Shown here: in pieces, positions 17,634-26,572 of the stretch | Layout: each line of letters starts with the position of its first letter | Position numbering within the stretch: position 1 is the stretch's first letter | Assembly: GCA_017609225.1 (NCBI GenBank) | Contig: JAFCEK010000003.1 | Location: 1 to 32,915 of the forward strand | Reading direction: 5' to 3' | From: Candidatus Aenigmatarchaeota archaeon | Lineage (GTDB): Archaea; Aenigmatarchaeota; Aenigmatarchaeia; QMZP01 | DNA: 32,915 bases | The notes under the pieces: generated by a model | What the model was told of the DNA's origin: nothing | Database searches by the model: none | Seen by the model: the letters and a program-made list of their open reading frames with translations, nothing else | Program-made: the position numbers and the translations under genes

Positions 17634-18605
17634 ATGTTTGAGCTTGCTGTGAGTTTTGCCGTGCTTGTTATAAGCATAGGCGGGCTTGTTTATTTTGCTG
17701 ACAAGGTAATAGATCATGCGGTGAGACTGGCGCATATTCTGGGCATTTCAGGCGCTGTTATAGGCATGACACTGCTCGCGTATGGAACCTCGCTTCCTGA
17801 GTTTGCTGTTTCAATGATTTCATCTTCCATAATGCATGGCAATCTTGCTGTATCCAATGTGGTGGGTTCAAACATAAGCAATATTGCCCTTGTTATTGGC
17901 ATAGCCGCGGTTTTTATGCCTCTGGCTTTCAGAAAGGAAAAATTCATGACTGACGGCATATTCATGATGCTTGCCACCATGCTGCTCATTCTGCTTGCCT
18001 TTTTTGGCGGCATATCCCAGGCAGCAGGGATTGTTATGGTTTTGATTATAGCCGGTTTTACATATTACATACTTAAAACAGCGGGAAGAGAATCAAGATT
18101 CAAGAAGTTCATAAAAAAAGCCGCCAGGCATATCCAGGCAATAAGAAGAAAGGCAGCAACAGCAGAGCATGAGTTTCTTATGGCGTTTCTCTATCTTATA
18201 GGTGTTGGGGTTTCAGGATATTTTGTTGTAAACAGCGCAATAGATGTGGCAAGGCTTCTGGGTGTTACGGAATGGGTTATCGGTGCAAGCATTGTGGCTG
18301 TTGGCACATCCCTGCCTGAGATAGTGGTAAGCCTTGTGTCTGCCAAGAAAAAGCAGCTGGGCATGTCAATAGGAAATATTGTTGGCTCAAACTGCTTCAA
18401 TATCCTGCTTGTGCTTGGGGCATCGGCTGCAGCAGGCCCGCTTGTGCTGGACATAGCAGGCATATGGATTGACCTGGTTTTCCTTGCTGTGCTGACCTCG
18501 CTTTTTTTCATTGCCCTGCTGAGAAGGAATGTAAGCAGGCCTGAGGGCATTTTATACCTGATCATTTACGCCCTGTTCCTGCTGCACCTGCTGAGGTTCT
18601 TCTAA
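17634..18605 (+). CDS. Calcium/sodium (CaCA family, YrbG-like) antiporter
   Basis: Two alpha repeats: GTSLPEFAVSMISS...GNLAVSNVVGSNISNIALV and GTSLPEIVVSLVSAKKKQLGMSIGNIVGSNCFNILLV. Confidence 0.95.
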   Translation: MFELAVSFAVLVISIGGLVYFADKVIDHAVRLAHILGISGAVIGMTLLAYGTSLPEFAVSMISSSIMHGNLAVSNVVGSNISNIALVIGIAAVFMPLAFRKEKFMTDGIFMMLATMLLILLAFFGGISQAAGIVMVLIIAGFTYYILKTAGRESRFKKFIKKAARHIQAIRRKAATAEHEFLMAFLYLIGVGVSGYFVVNSAIDVARLLGVTEWVIGASIVAVGTSLPEIVVSLVSAKKKQLGMSIGNIVGSNCFNILLVLGASAAAGPLVLDIAGIWIDLVFLAVLTSLFFIALLRRNVSRPEGILYLIIYALFLLHLLRFF

Positions 18606-19334
18606 AACAAAGTAAATCCTTCTGTTGTTTTTTCCCTTGTTTACAAAATCAATAAACTTTATCTTCCCAACCTCTTTTGTATTCTTAACATGCGTTCCCC
18701 CGTCTGCCTGGCAGTCAATATCCCCTATTGTTACAATCCTGAACTCTTTGATGTCCTGCGGAAGGCCTTCCAGGCCTTTTGCAAGCTTGGTCATTTTTGG
18801 ATCTTTCATAACCTCATCCCTTGACCTGAATTCAAATTTTATTTCAATGCCTTTATTTATAATCTCGTTTGCCATCTTCTCATAACTCTTCATTTTTTCC
18901 CTGTCAAACTCCGGCACAGAAAAATCAATCCTGCACTTTTCAGTATCAAGCTGGTTTCCTGTAATTAATGCTCCTGTCTCCCTGTTTATTATGCCGCTTA
19001 TTATATGTGCTGCGGTGTGGCTTCTCATTAGCTTGTATCTCCTGTCCCAGTCTATCTTGCATTTTACTTTGTCTCCCTGCCTGAGCTCATCACCGTCAGG
19101 GTTTTCAACCTCATGGGAAATCTGCCCCGAGAATTTGCCAACATAAACAACCCTGAATACCTTTCCGTCTGAAACTCTTGTCATTGTTCCTGTGTCATGC
19201 GGCTGCCCGCCTGAACTGGGGTAAAACGCTGTCCTGTCAAGAACCACATACTTTCCCTCACTTACGCTTTCCACCACTGCTTCAAACTCCTTCAGGTAAC
19301 AATCTTTCAGATACAAAACACTATCCTGCTCCAT
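18552..19334 (-). CDS. alaX: Alanyl-tRNA editing protein (AlaX-M type)
   Basis: SSGGQPHDTG, RSHTAAHIISGI, CQADGGTHVKNTKEVG; convergent overlap with the antiporter C-terminus. Confidence 0.92.
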   Translation of the reverse strand: MEQDSVLYLKDCYLKEFEAVVESVSEGKYVVLDRTAFYPSSGGQPHDTGTMTRVSDGKVFRVVYVGKFSGQISHEVENPDGDELRQGDKVKCKIDWDRRYKLMRSHTAAHIISGIINRETGALITGNQLDTEKCRIDFSVPEFDREKMKSYEKMANEIINKGIEIKFEFRSRDEVMKDPKMTKLAKGLEGLPQDIKEFRIVTIGDIDCQADGGTHVKNTKEVGKIKFIDFVNKGKNNRRIYFVLEEPQQVQQEQGVNDQV

Positions 19335-19368
19335 ATCAATTTATTAGAGAACATAAATAAATATAATT

Positions 19369-19824
19369 ATGGAATACTGGATATGGATGGCATCGCTTAT
19401 ATTTATTGCGGTGCTGAGCTTCTTTGTTACATTTGTTTTTTACAGGAGAACATCCATCGCTGTCTGGGGATATATAGGCGCTTTTCTCCCCGACCTGCCA
19501 ACGCTTGTGCTTGCACCTCTTGGAGCAACAGGCCTCTACACTGTGCAGCTTCTGAGCCATACCATTGGTGTGATATTCTGGCCTGTTATACTGCTGATAA
19601 TTGATGTTTTTCTTATAGAGTTCAGCCTGCTCAGGATTGCAAGGCCTTTTGGCTCTCTCCTTCCAGGGAGCTTCAGGATGGCAATAAAAATTGAGAAGCT
19701 TGTGGAAAGGTTTCAGGATTATTATGCAATACCAAGGCCTGAAAGGCTGAAGGCAGTATACATGTCCGGGGTCACTGCAGGAATAATAAACCTCTTTGTA
19801 GGCTTGGTTATAGGTAGTTTGTAG
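19369..19824 (+). CDS. Hypothetical membrane protein
   Basis: 151 aa ORF with several hydrophobic segments; GAFLPDLPTLVLAPLG. Confidence 0.55.
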   Translation: MEYWIWMASLIFIAVLSFFVTFVFYRRTSIAVWGYIGAFLPDLPTLVLAPLGATGLYTVQLLSHTIGVIFWPVILLIIDVFLIEFSLLRIARPFGSLLPGSFRMAIKIEKLVERFQDYYAIPRPERLKAVYMSGVTAGIINLFVGLVIGSL

Positions 19825-19890
19825 ATTTGATTTTCCTGTTTGAAAAATGAAAGAATGGCTAGTGGGGGTGAATTTTATTTTCAAAACTTC

Positions 19891-21402
19891 TTAGTTTAAC
19901 CCTTCTTCAATTATTGTTTCTTGTGATATTTCATCCGACAACCCAATTTCCTCGGTTATTTGTTTTTGCTTCCATGTTCCTCTTGCAAACCAAACAATAG
20001 TTATAACTGCGGCAGTAACATTAGCTGCCGGGAATGCTATCCACAAACCAATTTCTGCGAGTTTTGTGTGCATAGACAGTATATAAGCTAATGGAAGTCT
20101 TAAAACCCATAAAGATATTATTGATAAAACCATAGAAACCATTGTGTTTCCTGTTCCCCTAAGAGCTCCGCTCAGGGCCATTTGTATTCCTATAAAACCA
20201 AAAGTTAAAGCCATTATCTTAATGAATAAAGCACTTGATTGGATTGTCACGGTTTCTCCGGGAATAAATACTGCAGATATCTGGCTGGCAAAGAAAAATA
20301 CAATTATACCTGCAAGAGTTAAAAAGATGAAACCTACCAGGCTGCTTAGCTTTACAATTTTATCCACCCTGTCTAATTTTTTAGCTCCCATATTTTGTCC
20401 TACTAATGTTGAAGTTGCCATAGACAAACCCATAGCAGGAATAATAACAAAACTCAGAATCCTGCTTCCAATACCAAAAGCAGCAATAGTAAACGTTCCA
20501 AAAGTTGCAACAAGAAATGTCATTATGGTCATTCCTAATGCTCCTGCTGATTGCTCTATTGATGCTGGAAATCCAAGTTTAAACATTTTTTTAATCAGAG
20601 GCACATCTGGTTTCAGGTCTTTCAAATGCAAATGAATTTGATATTTTCCTCTTATCAGTAACACTATTCCGATCATTGCAGCAAGCCCCTGTGTTGCAAT
20701 CGTAGCTATTGCTGCTCCACCAACACCAAAAGCAGGCATTACTCCATAACCGAATATAAACAATGGGTCAAGAATAAGATTTAGCAGAACTGTGCCAAGA
20801 ACAATATAAACTGGGGTTTTTACATCTCCAGCACCCCTCATTAATGACTGAAAAACCATATAAGTAAACATGAATATCATTCCAATAAATGAAATTTTCA
20901 TATAATAAACAGCACCGGAATAAACTCCCGGCTCTGCTCCAATCAGATTAACCATAAAAGGAGTTAAAAAATAGCCAATTACTGCCAATATCACTGAAAT
21001 AATCAAAACCATCATCAAAGTCTGAGAAGTAATATGATCGACAGCCCTTTGGTCATCTCTTCCTTTATATTGTGCAACAAGAATTGTTCCCGCTATGGTT
21101 AAACCCCCGCCAAATGAAATGATGAGAAAAATAAACGGAAAACTGATCGAAACTGCCGCCACGGCTTCTGAACCAAGCCTACCAACCCAAAAAGTATCAG
21201 TTAGTTGATAAGCTGTCTGTAGAATGTTTGCAAAAATTATAGGTATAGTTAAAAACAGTAATGATTTTAAAATTGAACCTTCAGTCAGATTATTTTTTGT
21301 ATTCATGACATTTAAGTATGTGTTGGCTTTATATAAAGTTTCCTTTTTATTAATAAATCTTGTTTGCAGCTCTGATTGCACATAACGGCTGTTAAGTCCC
21401 AA
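19891..21402 (-). CDS. MATE family efflux transporter
   Basis: LTEGSILKSLLFLTIPIIFANILQTAYQLTDTFWVGRLGSEAVAAVSISFP; likely start MNTKNNLTEGS (~21306). Confidence 0.93.
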   Translation of the reverse strand: MGLNSRYVQSELQTRFINKKETLYKANTYLNVMNTKNNLTEGSILKSLLFLTIPIIFANILQTAYQLTDTFWVGRLGSEAVAAVSISFPFIFLIISFGGGLTIAGTILVAQYKGRDDQRAVDHITSQTLMMVLIISVILAVIGYFLTPFMVNLIGAEPGVYSGAVYYMKISFIGMIFMFTYMVFQSLMRGAGDVKTPVYIVLGTVLLNLILDPLFIFGYGVMPAFGVGGAAIATIATQGLAAMIGIVLLIRGKYQIHLHLKDLKPDVPLIKKMFKLGFPASIEQSAGALGMTIMTFLVATFGTFTIAAFGIGSRILSFVIIPAMGLSMATSTLVGQNMGAKKLDRVDKIVKLSSLVGFIFLTLAGIIVFFFASQISAVFIPGETVTIQSSALFIKIMALTFGFIGIQMALSGALRGTGNTMVSMVLSIISLWVLRLPLAYILSMHTKLAEIGLWIAFPAANVTAAVITIVWFARGTWKQKQITEEIGLSDEISQETIIEEGLN

Positions 21403-21498
21403 AAATTTTACAGAGAGTTAAGGAACGAAGCAACGAAGAAGTCCAGAAATCAGTTATTATCAGTGAGTGAATGCGGTTCAATACCTCATGGAATTCCA

Positions 21499-21753
21499 AT
21501 GGATGACGAAAAGATGGCAGAATTTTATAAAAACTTTCTTGCAGAGATGATAGAGCGTGAGGGAGGAGTTTCTCTTGATGTTGAACCACAATTCCAACTT
21601 TTAGACAGGCAACCAGAAAGAGTATTAGGAATTGGGGTTTATATTTTTAAGAATGGAACAGGACATCCAATTGAGACAATTTGGGATTTTAGACAAGCAG
21701 AGATTCCAAGATTTCAGTATAATGGGAATAAACTTACCCAAACCACCAATTAG
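21499..21753 (+). CDS. Hypothetical protein
   Basis: MDDEKMAEFYKNFLAEMIEREGGVSLDVEPQFQLLDRQPERVLGIGVYIFKNGTGHPIETIWDFRQAEIPRFQYNGN; inner start of ORF 21376-21753. Confidence 0.4.
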   Translation: MDDEKMAEFYKNFLAEMIEREGGVSLDVEPQFQLLDRQPERVLGIGVYIFKNGTGHPIETIWDFRQAEIPRFQYNGNKLTQTTN

Positions 21754-21804
21754 TTGTAATTTCTGAATTACATTTAATCTGTAGTTCATTGACTGTCTTT
21801 CTTA

Positions 21805-22650
21805 TCAATCCAATTTCTCAAAAAAAGTAAATTCAATCTTCCTTGGCTTTGTACTACCCGATCTTTGTTCATATGTATAATAATTAATTCCATTCATATC
21901 ATCTATACCAAAGATGTTTCTTATCATTGCCATTTTTCCCCTCTTTGTATAACCTCCAATAATCTCATATGCTTTGGCTTTAAATTCTTCCTGATCTTCA
22001 AACAATATATCCAGAGGTTCTGTAACTAAAATACCGCCTTTCTCCAAACTGTCAACACAGAATCTTAATACATTTTCATAATCTTTGATTCTCCAGTCTT
22101 CTTCTTCCGTTAGAAATTTGTAATCTGTTTCTTTTTCAAGTTGGGGGCATATACCGAAAGGATTTCTTAAAAGAGCAATCTGCATATGTCCGGGTTTCAT
22201 TCCAGATGGAAAATCAGAAGATTCCAGGTCATGAGGAATATAATGTATTCTCGGTGGGAACAAACGACCAACAAGACCTTCAATTTTATCATCAACATAA
22301 ACAGAAAGACGTTTTACCCATTTTTTCTTATCCACTTCATATGCTCTATCTATAAGGAACCACTCAGAACCTCCTAGATGGTACACTATTTCATCTTTAC
22401 CCGCGGCTGGATAAACACCCTTATAATGCTTGCCGGCTCTCTCTTCAAGAAATCTATGCATTAACATTTTAGTGTATCTGTTGTGTCTATTTCCATATGA
22501 TATAAATTTTTTTACAATTTCATCATCATCATATACCGGAAAGCAACCATCATTCTCAGGCTCATGGGTTTCATGAAACTGACAAATAAGGTTATCTAGT
22601 TCAGGTTCTATTTTCCTTGCATGATATAATAAAGTTTTTATCTTATTCAT
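21805..22650 (-). CDS. Hypothetical protein, possibly SAM-dependent methyltransferase-like
   Basis: 281 aa; HYKGVYPAAGKDEIVYHLG resembles a degenerate motif I region, FCVDSLEKGGILVTEPLDILF a later strand; distant by eye. Confidence 0.5.
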   Translation of the reverse strand: MNKIKTLLYHARKIEPELDNLICQFHETHEPENDGCFPVYDDDEIVKKFISYGNRHNRYTKMLMHRFLEERAGKHYKGVYPAAGKDEIVYHLGGSEWFLIDRAYEVDKKKWVKRLSVYVDDKIEGLVGRLFPPRIHYIPHDLESSDFPSGMKPGHMQIALLRNPFGICPQLEKETDYKFLTEEEDWRIKDYENVLRFCVDSLEKGGILVTEPLDILFEDQEEFKAKAYEIIGGYTKRGKMAMIRNIFGIDDMNGINYYTYEQRSGSTKPRKIEFTFFEKLD

Positions 22651-22727
22651 AAAGTATATTTAAATATATCCTTTTTAAATATTACTTTTTAGTAGTTACA
22701 ATTATTTGAAACAAAAATTCATTTCAT

Positions 22728-23120
22728 TTGATCATTGTCAATAATAAATACCCTGTTCAAATTCTTTCATCTTCTTCGGACAGGGGACGTGAAAGTGCAG
22801 AAATTCTGGCATCAGTATTAGAAATCGAGGATATTGAAACATTTGATTATTTATGGTCTGGGGGCGATTCTCCTTTGAAACCTGCTGGAGATATACCAAA
22901 AGTTCATAAATTAGTATCAGAACGAAGAGAACAAGCAACTGGAATAATAATCGTAACACATTCAGAAATAACAGATAATTATCCGAAACATTTTACAAAG
23001 CAAGAATTCGGAAAATTTCTATATTTTGATAAAATCCCTAGAGGAGAAGCATATTCATTAGATCTTAAAGCAAAAGAATGGAAACTATTACCATCAGGGA
23101 TTATTGTCCATAAGATTTAG
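22728..23120 (+). CDS. Histidine phosphatase (phosphoglycerate mutase)-like protein, lacking the N-terminal RHG segment
   Basis: YPVQILSSSSDRGRESAEILASVL and GIIIVTHSE fit the family core; begins directly at the LSSS strand, with an in-frame stop shortly upstream. Confidence 0.5.
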   Translation: MIIVNNKYPVQILSSSSDRGRESAEILASVLEIEDIETFDYLWSGGDSPLKPAGDIPKVHKLVSERREQATGIIIVTHSEITDNYPKHFTKQEFGKFLYFDKIPRGEAYSLDLKAKEWKLLPSGIIVHKI

Positions 23121-23264
23121 CGAGCCGCTGAATTTCGTTGAACATATCATCTTATGCAAAGTTTCCCGAAGGGAAAACCCAAAGCCGCAAGGCAGCACAT
23201 ATTTCGAGTCAATATATAAGGCGCTTAATGATGGTTTATTAAAGATTAAACAATTACTTTTAAT

Positions 23265-23402
23265 ATGGTAAAATTAAAACTTTTGGGAATAGGGAAATCA
23301 GAAAAACATAATTATTATACTTTTTCAAAAACCCAAAAATTTTTCACATTAGCAAGAGAATTATTGAGATGGTTAGGATTTCAGAAATATGGCTTTTTCT
23401 GA
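23265..23402 (+). CDS. Small basic hypothetical ORF (45 aa)
   Basis: MVKLKLLGIGKSEKHNYYTFSKTQKFFTLARELLRWLGFQKYGFF*; below the track length cut-off. Confidence 0.25.
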   Translation: MVKLKLLGIGKSEKHNYYTFSKTQKFFTLARELLRWLGFQKYGFF

Positions 23403-23668
23403 GGATATGGTTAAAAAACATTATCCACACGGATTCTGAGATTAAGATAAATTACCCCTTTTCCACATTTAGCTGATTTTTTATTGAGTTTAATATGCGA
23501 TTAGATGAAGTTGGGAAGGCAAGAGCGCAGTGTGGTGCGGAGTGAAACGGAGTAAGTTGTGAAGGGTCACCATTACTTTTTATCAGCTACTAACCCCATA
23601 CAGACACTTTTATATCCAATCTGTTTAATAGGCATTTATGAATGTGCTGAAAAAACCCATGTGATTGC

Positions 23669-24082
23669 ATGAAAAAGATTAAGGTTATGGTGTTTGGGAC
23701 ATTTGACCATTTCCATAAGGGGCATGAATATTTTTTGAGAGAGGCAAAGAGGCTGGGAGACAGCCTTGTGGTTGTTGTGGCAAGGGACAGCACAGTAAAA
23801 AAACTCAAGGGAAGGCAGCCTGACCAGAGCGGGGAAGAAAGAAAAAAGGCTGTTTCTGATTCTGGAATAGCTGACAGGGTTTTGCCTGGAAGCGAAAAAA
23901 ACATCTATGAGCAGATTGAAAAGGAAAGGCCGGATGTTATTTGCCTTGGTTATGACCAGAAATTTTTCACTGAAAATCTCAGGGAAGAACTGGACAAAAG
24001 AGGTATAAATCCCAGGATTGTAAGGCTGGGCTCCTACAGGCCGGATATATACAAATCCAGCATAATAAAAAACAGAAAATAA
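23669..24082 (+). CDS. ribL: FAD synthase (RibL-type cytidylyltransferase-like)
   Basis: MVFGTFDHFHKGHEYFLREAKRLGD (HxGH), LGYDQKF, GSYRPDIYKSSIIKN. Confidence 0.9.
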   Translation: MKKIKVMVFGTFDHFHKGHEYFLREAKRLGDSLVVVVARDSTVKKLKGRQPDQSGEERKKAVSDSGIADRVLPGSEKNIYEQIEKERPDVICLGYDQKFFTENLREELDKRGINPRIVRLGSYRPDIYKSSIIKNRK

Positions 24083-24194
24083 TGTTGCCTCCGTATATCC
24101 GCGACTAAAGTCGGCGGTTTTCTTGGTGAGGCAACAGCTGTTGAACCAGAACCATACATCCACTGTTTGAAAACAATGGTTTTCTGGTTCAGCA
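24083..24194 (+). mobile_element. Structured repeat element R, copy 2 (112 bp), flanked by TAA
   Basis: TGTTGCCTCCGTATATCCGCGACTAAAGTCGGCGGTTTTCTTGGTGAGGCAACAGCTGTTGAACCAGAACCAT...ATGGTTTTCTGGTTCAGCA; abuts the ribL stop, whose TAA is the left flank. Confidence 0.85.
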
Positions 24195-24300
24195 TAAAGA
24201 TCTCAAAGAGCCAAAAAACTACCTGCTTTAGCTGGCAGATGGATGCCCTGTTTGAGAGATTTGATTTTTAAAGAAAAAAAGTCCATACTTAAGTGGTTTT

Positions 24301-25194
24301 ATGGATAAAGAGGTTTTTGACAGGTACATGAAGGCAGGCAAAATAGCAGCCAGGGCAAGGCAGGAGGCTGAAAAGGCGCTGAAGCCAGGACTTAAGATAC
24401 TGGACCTGGCAAACCTGATTGAAGAGAGCATAAAGAAGCAGGGAGCTGAGATGGCGTTTCCTGTGAACATATCCATAAATGAGGTTGCTGCACATTACAC
24501 GCCTGTGTTTAATGATGCAACTGAAATAAGGGAGGGAGACCTTGTAAAGGTTGATATTGGAACAATGGTGGACGGATATATAGGTGATCTTGCCTTTACA
24601 TACTGCTCTGAAAAAAACAGGCTTGCAGATGCATCAAAAAGGATTCTTGAGGCAGGCATAAAAGCAATAAAGCCCGGAGTTAGGGTTGGGGAGATAGGCA
24701 CAATAATTGAGGAAAAGGCAAAGGAGCTTGGTGTGGGGCTGATTGTTAATTTAACAGGGCATACACTGGGCAAATTTATATTTCATGGCAGCCCCAGCAT
24801 TCCGAATGTGAAAAATGACTCAGGTTACAGCTTCAAGGAGGGAAGCGTGATTGCACTGGAGCCCTTTGTAGCTGAAACCAATGGGTTTGTCAAGGAATCC
24901 GGTGTTACGGAAATATACAGCTTTGTGCAGGAAAGGCCTGTAAGATTAACAGAGGCAAGAGCAATCATGCAGATGGCAAGAGAGCAGTATCACGGGCTTC
25001 CGTTTGCAAAGAGATGGCTTTACAGCAGGATATCCCCTGTAAAGGTTTCGCTTGCCCTGAGGCAGCTTGAAAGGGCAGGGGCTGTTGAGCCTTATCCTGT
25101 TCTCAGGGAGATGGAAGGCAAGAAGATAGCGCAGTCAGAGCATACCATAATAGTGAAGGAAAAGCATGTGGTTACCACTGAAATGGAGGACTGA
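24301..25194 (+). CDS. map: Methionine aminopeptidase, type II
   Basis: NISINEVAAHYTPVFNDATEIREGDLVKVDIGTMVDGYIGDLAFTYCS...LTGHTLGKFIFHGSPSIPNV...VIALEPF. Confidence 0.95.
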   Translation: MDKEVFDRYMKAGKIAARARQEAEKALKPGLKILDLANLIEESIKKQGAEMAFPVNISINEVAAHYTPVFNDATEIREGDLVKVDIGTMVDGYIGDLAFTYCSEKNRLADASKRILEAGIKAIKPGVRVGEIGTIIEEKAKELGVGLIVNLTGHTLGKFIFHGSPSIPNVKNDSGYSFKEGSVIALEPFVAETNGFVKESGVTEIYSFVQERPVRLTEARAIMQMAREQYHGLPFAKRWLYSRISPVKVSLALRQLERAGAVEPYPVLREMEGKKIAQSEHTIIVKEKHVVTTEMED

Positions 25195-25199
25195 ATTTT

Positions 25200-25679
25200 A
25201 TGAAACCTGTTCCTGGCATAGTTTCCGCTGTTTTAAAGGGCAGCCAGGTTCTGCTTCTGAAAAGAAACAAAGAGCCGTTTGCAGGGCTATGGGCTCTGCC
25301 GGGAGGCAAGATAGAATTCGGGGAGCATATATGCGAGGCTGCTGTAAGGGAGATAAAGGAAGAAACCAATCTGGATACAGGGTTTGAAAACTTCAGGGGA
25401 GTGGTTTCAGAGCATGTGAGAGAGAACGGAAATGTAAGGCACCATTTCCTGCTTTTTGTATGCACACTGAGGTTCAGGGGAGGGGTTCCTGTTTCAGGAC
25501 CTGAAGGGGAGCTTGAATGGTTCAATCTCAATGAGCTGGATGGGATAAAAGAAGGGCTGGTTCCAAGCGATTATTTTATATTAAAGGAAATGGTTCTGAA
25601 AAAAGGAGAGAGCCATTACAAAAGCATAATAGAAAAAACAGGGGACAGATACAGACAAAAGGTTTTTGAGTGCCTATGA
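25200..25679 (+). CDS. NUDIX hydrolase
   Basis: NUDIX box GGKIEFGEHICEAAVREIKEETNLD. Confidence 0.95.
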   Translation: MKPVPGIVSAVLKGSQVLLLKRNKEPFAGLWALPGGKIEFGEHICEAAVREIKEETNLDTGFENFRGVVSEHVRENGNVRHHFLLFVCTLRFRGGVPVSGPEGELEWFNLNELDGIKEGLVPSDYFILKEMVLKKGESHYKSIIEKTGDRYRQKVFECL

Positions 25680-25978
25680 ACAGTTTTTCTGAAAGTGTCT
25701 GGAAACTGGCTGGCAAAATTCCCAAGGGGAAGGTAACCACATACAAAGAGATAGCAGGGGCTTTGAATTCCAGGGCATACAGGGCAGTGGGCCAAGCACT
25801 GAAAAGGAACCCCTATGCCCCTGAAATACCATGCCACAGGGTTGTATGCTCGGATGGAAGGCTGGGAGGATACATGGGCAGGCAGAAATCAGGGAAAAAG
25901 GCAGAACTGCTGAAAAAAGAGGGAATAGAAATCAGAAACGGAAAAATAGATTTGAAAAGGTTTCTGCACAGATTTTAG
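25676..25978 (+). CDS. ogt: Methylated-DNA--protein-cysteine methyltransferase (MGMT/Ogt-like)
   Basis: IPKGKVTTYKEIAGAL...RAVGQALKRNPYAPEIPCHRVVCSDGRLGGYMGR; active-site PCHRV. Confidence 0.92.
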   Translation: MNSFSESVWKLAGKIPKGKVTTYKEIAGALNSRAYRAVGQALKRNPYAPEIPCHRVVCSDGRLGGYMGRQKSGKKAELLKKEGIEIRNGKIDLKRFLHRF

Positions 25979-25985
25979 TGTGTTC

Positions 25986-26141
25986 TCAGCTCCAGAAATT
26001 GATTTTTTCATCTTCTTCTGATTCTATTACAATCCCAAACCTGGAGTACAGCGTGGAGCAGTTTGGGCATATAAAGACCTCTGGTTTGTTATTCCATATC
26101 CTGCCATGGGTTCCGCACATTGGGCAGTTTGCCTTAAACAT
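25986..26141 (-). CDS. Small zinc-ribbon protein (51 aa), not in the ORF track
   Basis: MFKANCPMCGTHGRIWNNKPEVFICPNCSTLYSRFGIVIESEEDEKINFWS*; two CxxC knuckles. Confidence 0.7.
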   Translation of the reverse strand: MFKANCPMCGTHGRIWNNKPEVFICPNCSTLYSRFGIVIESEEDEKINFWS

Positions 26142-26194
26142 AAAAACCAGCAAATTGTAAAATATCGGTTATTTTTATTTTTGTTTTAAGCCCC

Positions 26195-26572
26195 TTATAA
26201 AGACATCTGTTCCAGTGTTATTCCTAAATCCTTTGCCTTCTTTATTATCTCTTCTCTTTTCTTTTTTCCAACACCGGACCTTACAACAGCTGCCTCTGTT
26301 TTTGGCTTTAATTTCTCAAGTTCTCCCGGATTGGAAACCATCACGATTTTAAGGCCTTTCTTTGTAAGTCCTCTCACAGCCCTTGGGGAGCGGTAGCCCG
26401 GCCCGGGCTTTCTGCCTCTGGGTTTTTCCCCCTTTCTCAGCTTTGACTGCTTTCCTCTTGGCCTTCTCCATTTTCTCTTGAGCTTTTTGTGCTTGAAATA
26501 CTCCTGCCTCTTGAATTCAGGTTTTTTCTTTTTCCCTTTTCTTCTGATTTTAAGCATGGCTTTTTTATCCAT
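26195..26572 (-). CDS. rpl32e: 50S ribosomal protein L32e
   Basis: FKRQEYFKHKKLKRKWRRPRGKQSKLR...GRKPGPGYRSPRAVRGLTKKGLKIVMVSNPGELEKLKP. Confidence 0.95.
   Translation of the reverse strand: MDKKAMLKIRRKGKKKKPEFKRQEYFKHKKLKRKWRRPRGKQSKLRKGEKPRGRKPGPGYRSPRAVRGLTKKGLKIVMVSNPGELEKLKPKTEAAVVRSGVGKKKREEIIKKAKDLGITLEQMSL

Noticed and set aside
24083-24194. Element R as an integron attC site
   Set aside because: Ends do not match RYYYAAC/GTTRRRY; no IntI or cassette genes; copies are dispersed
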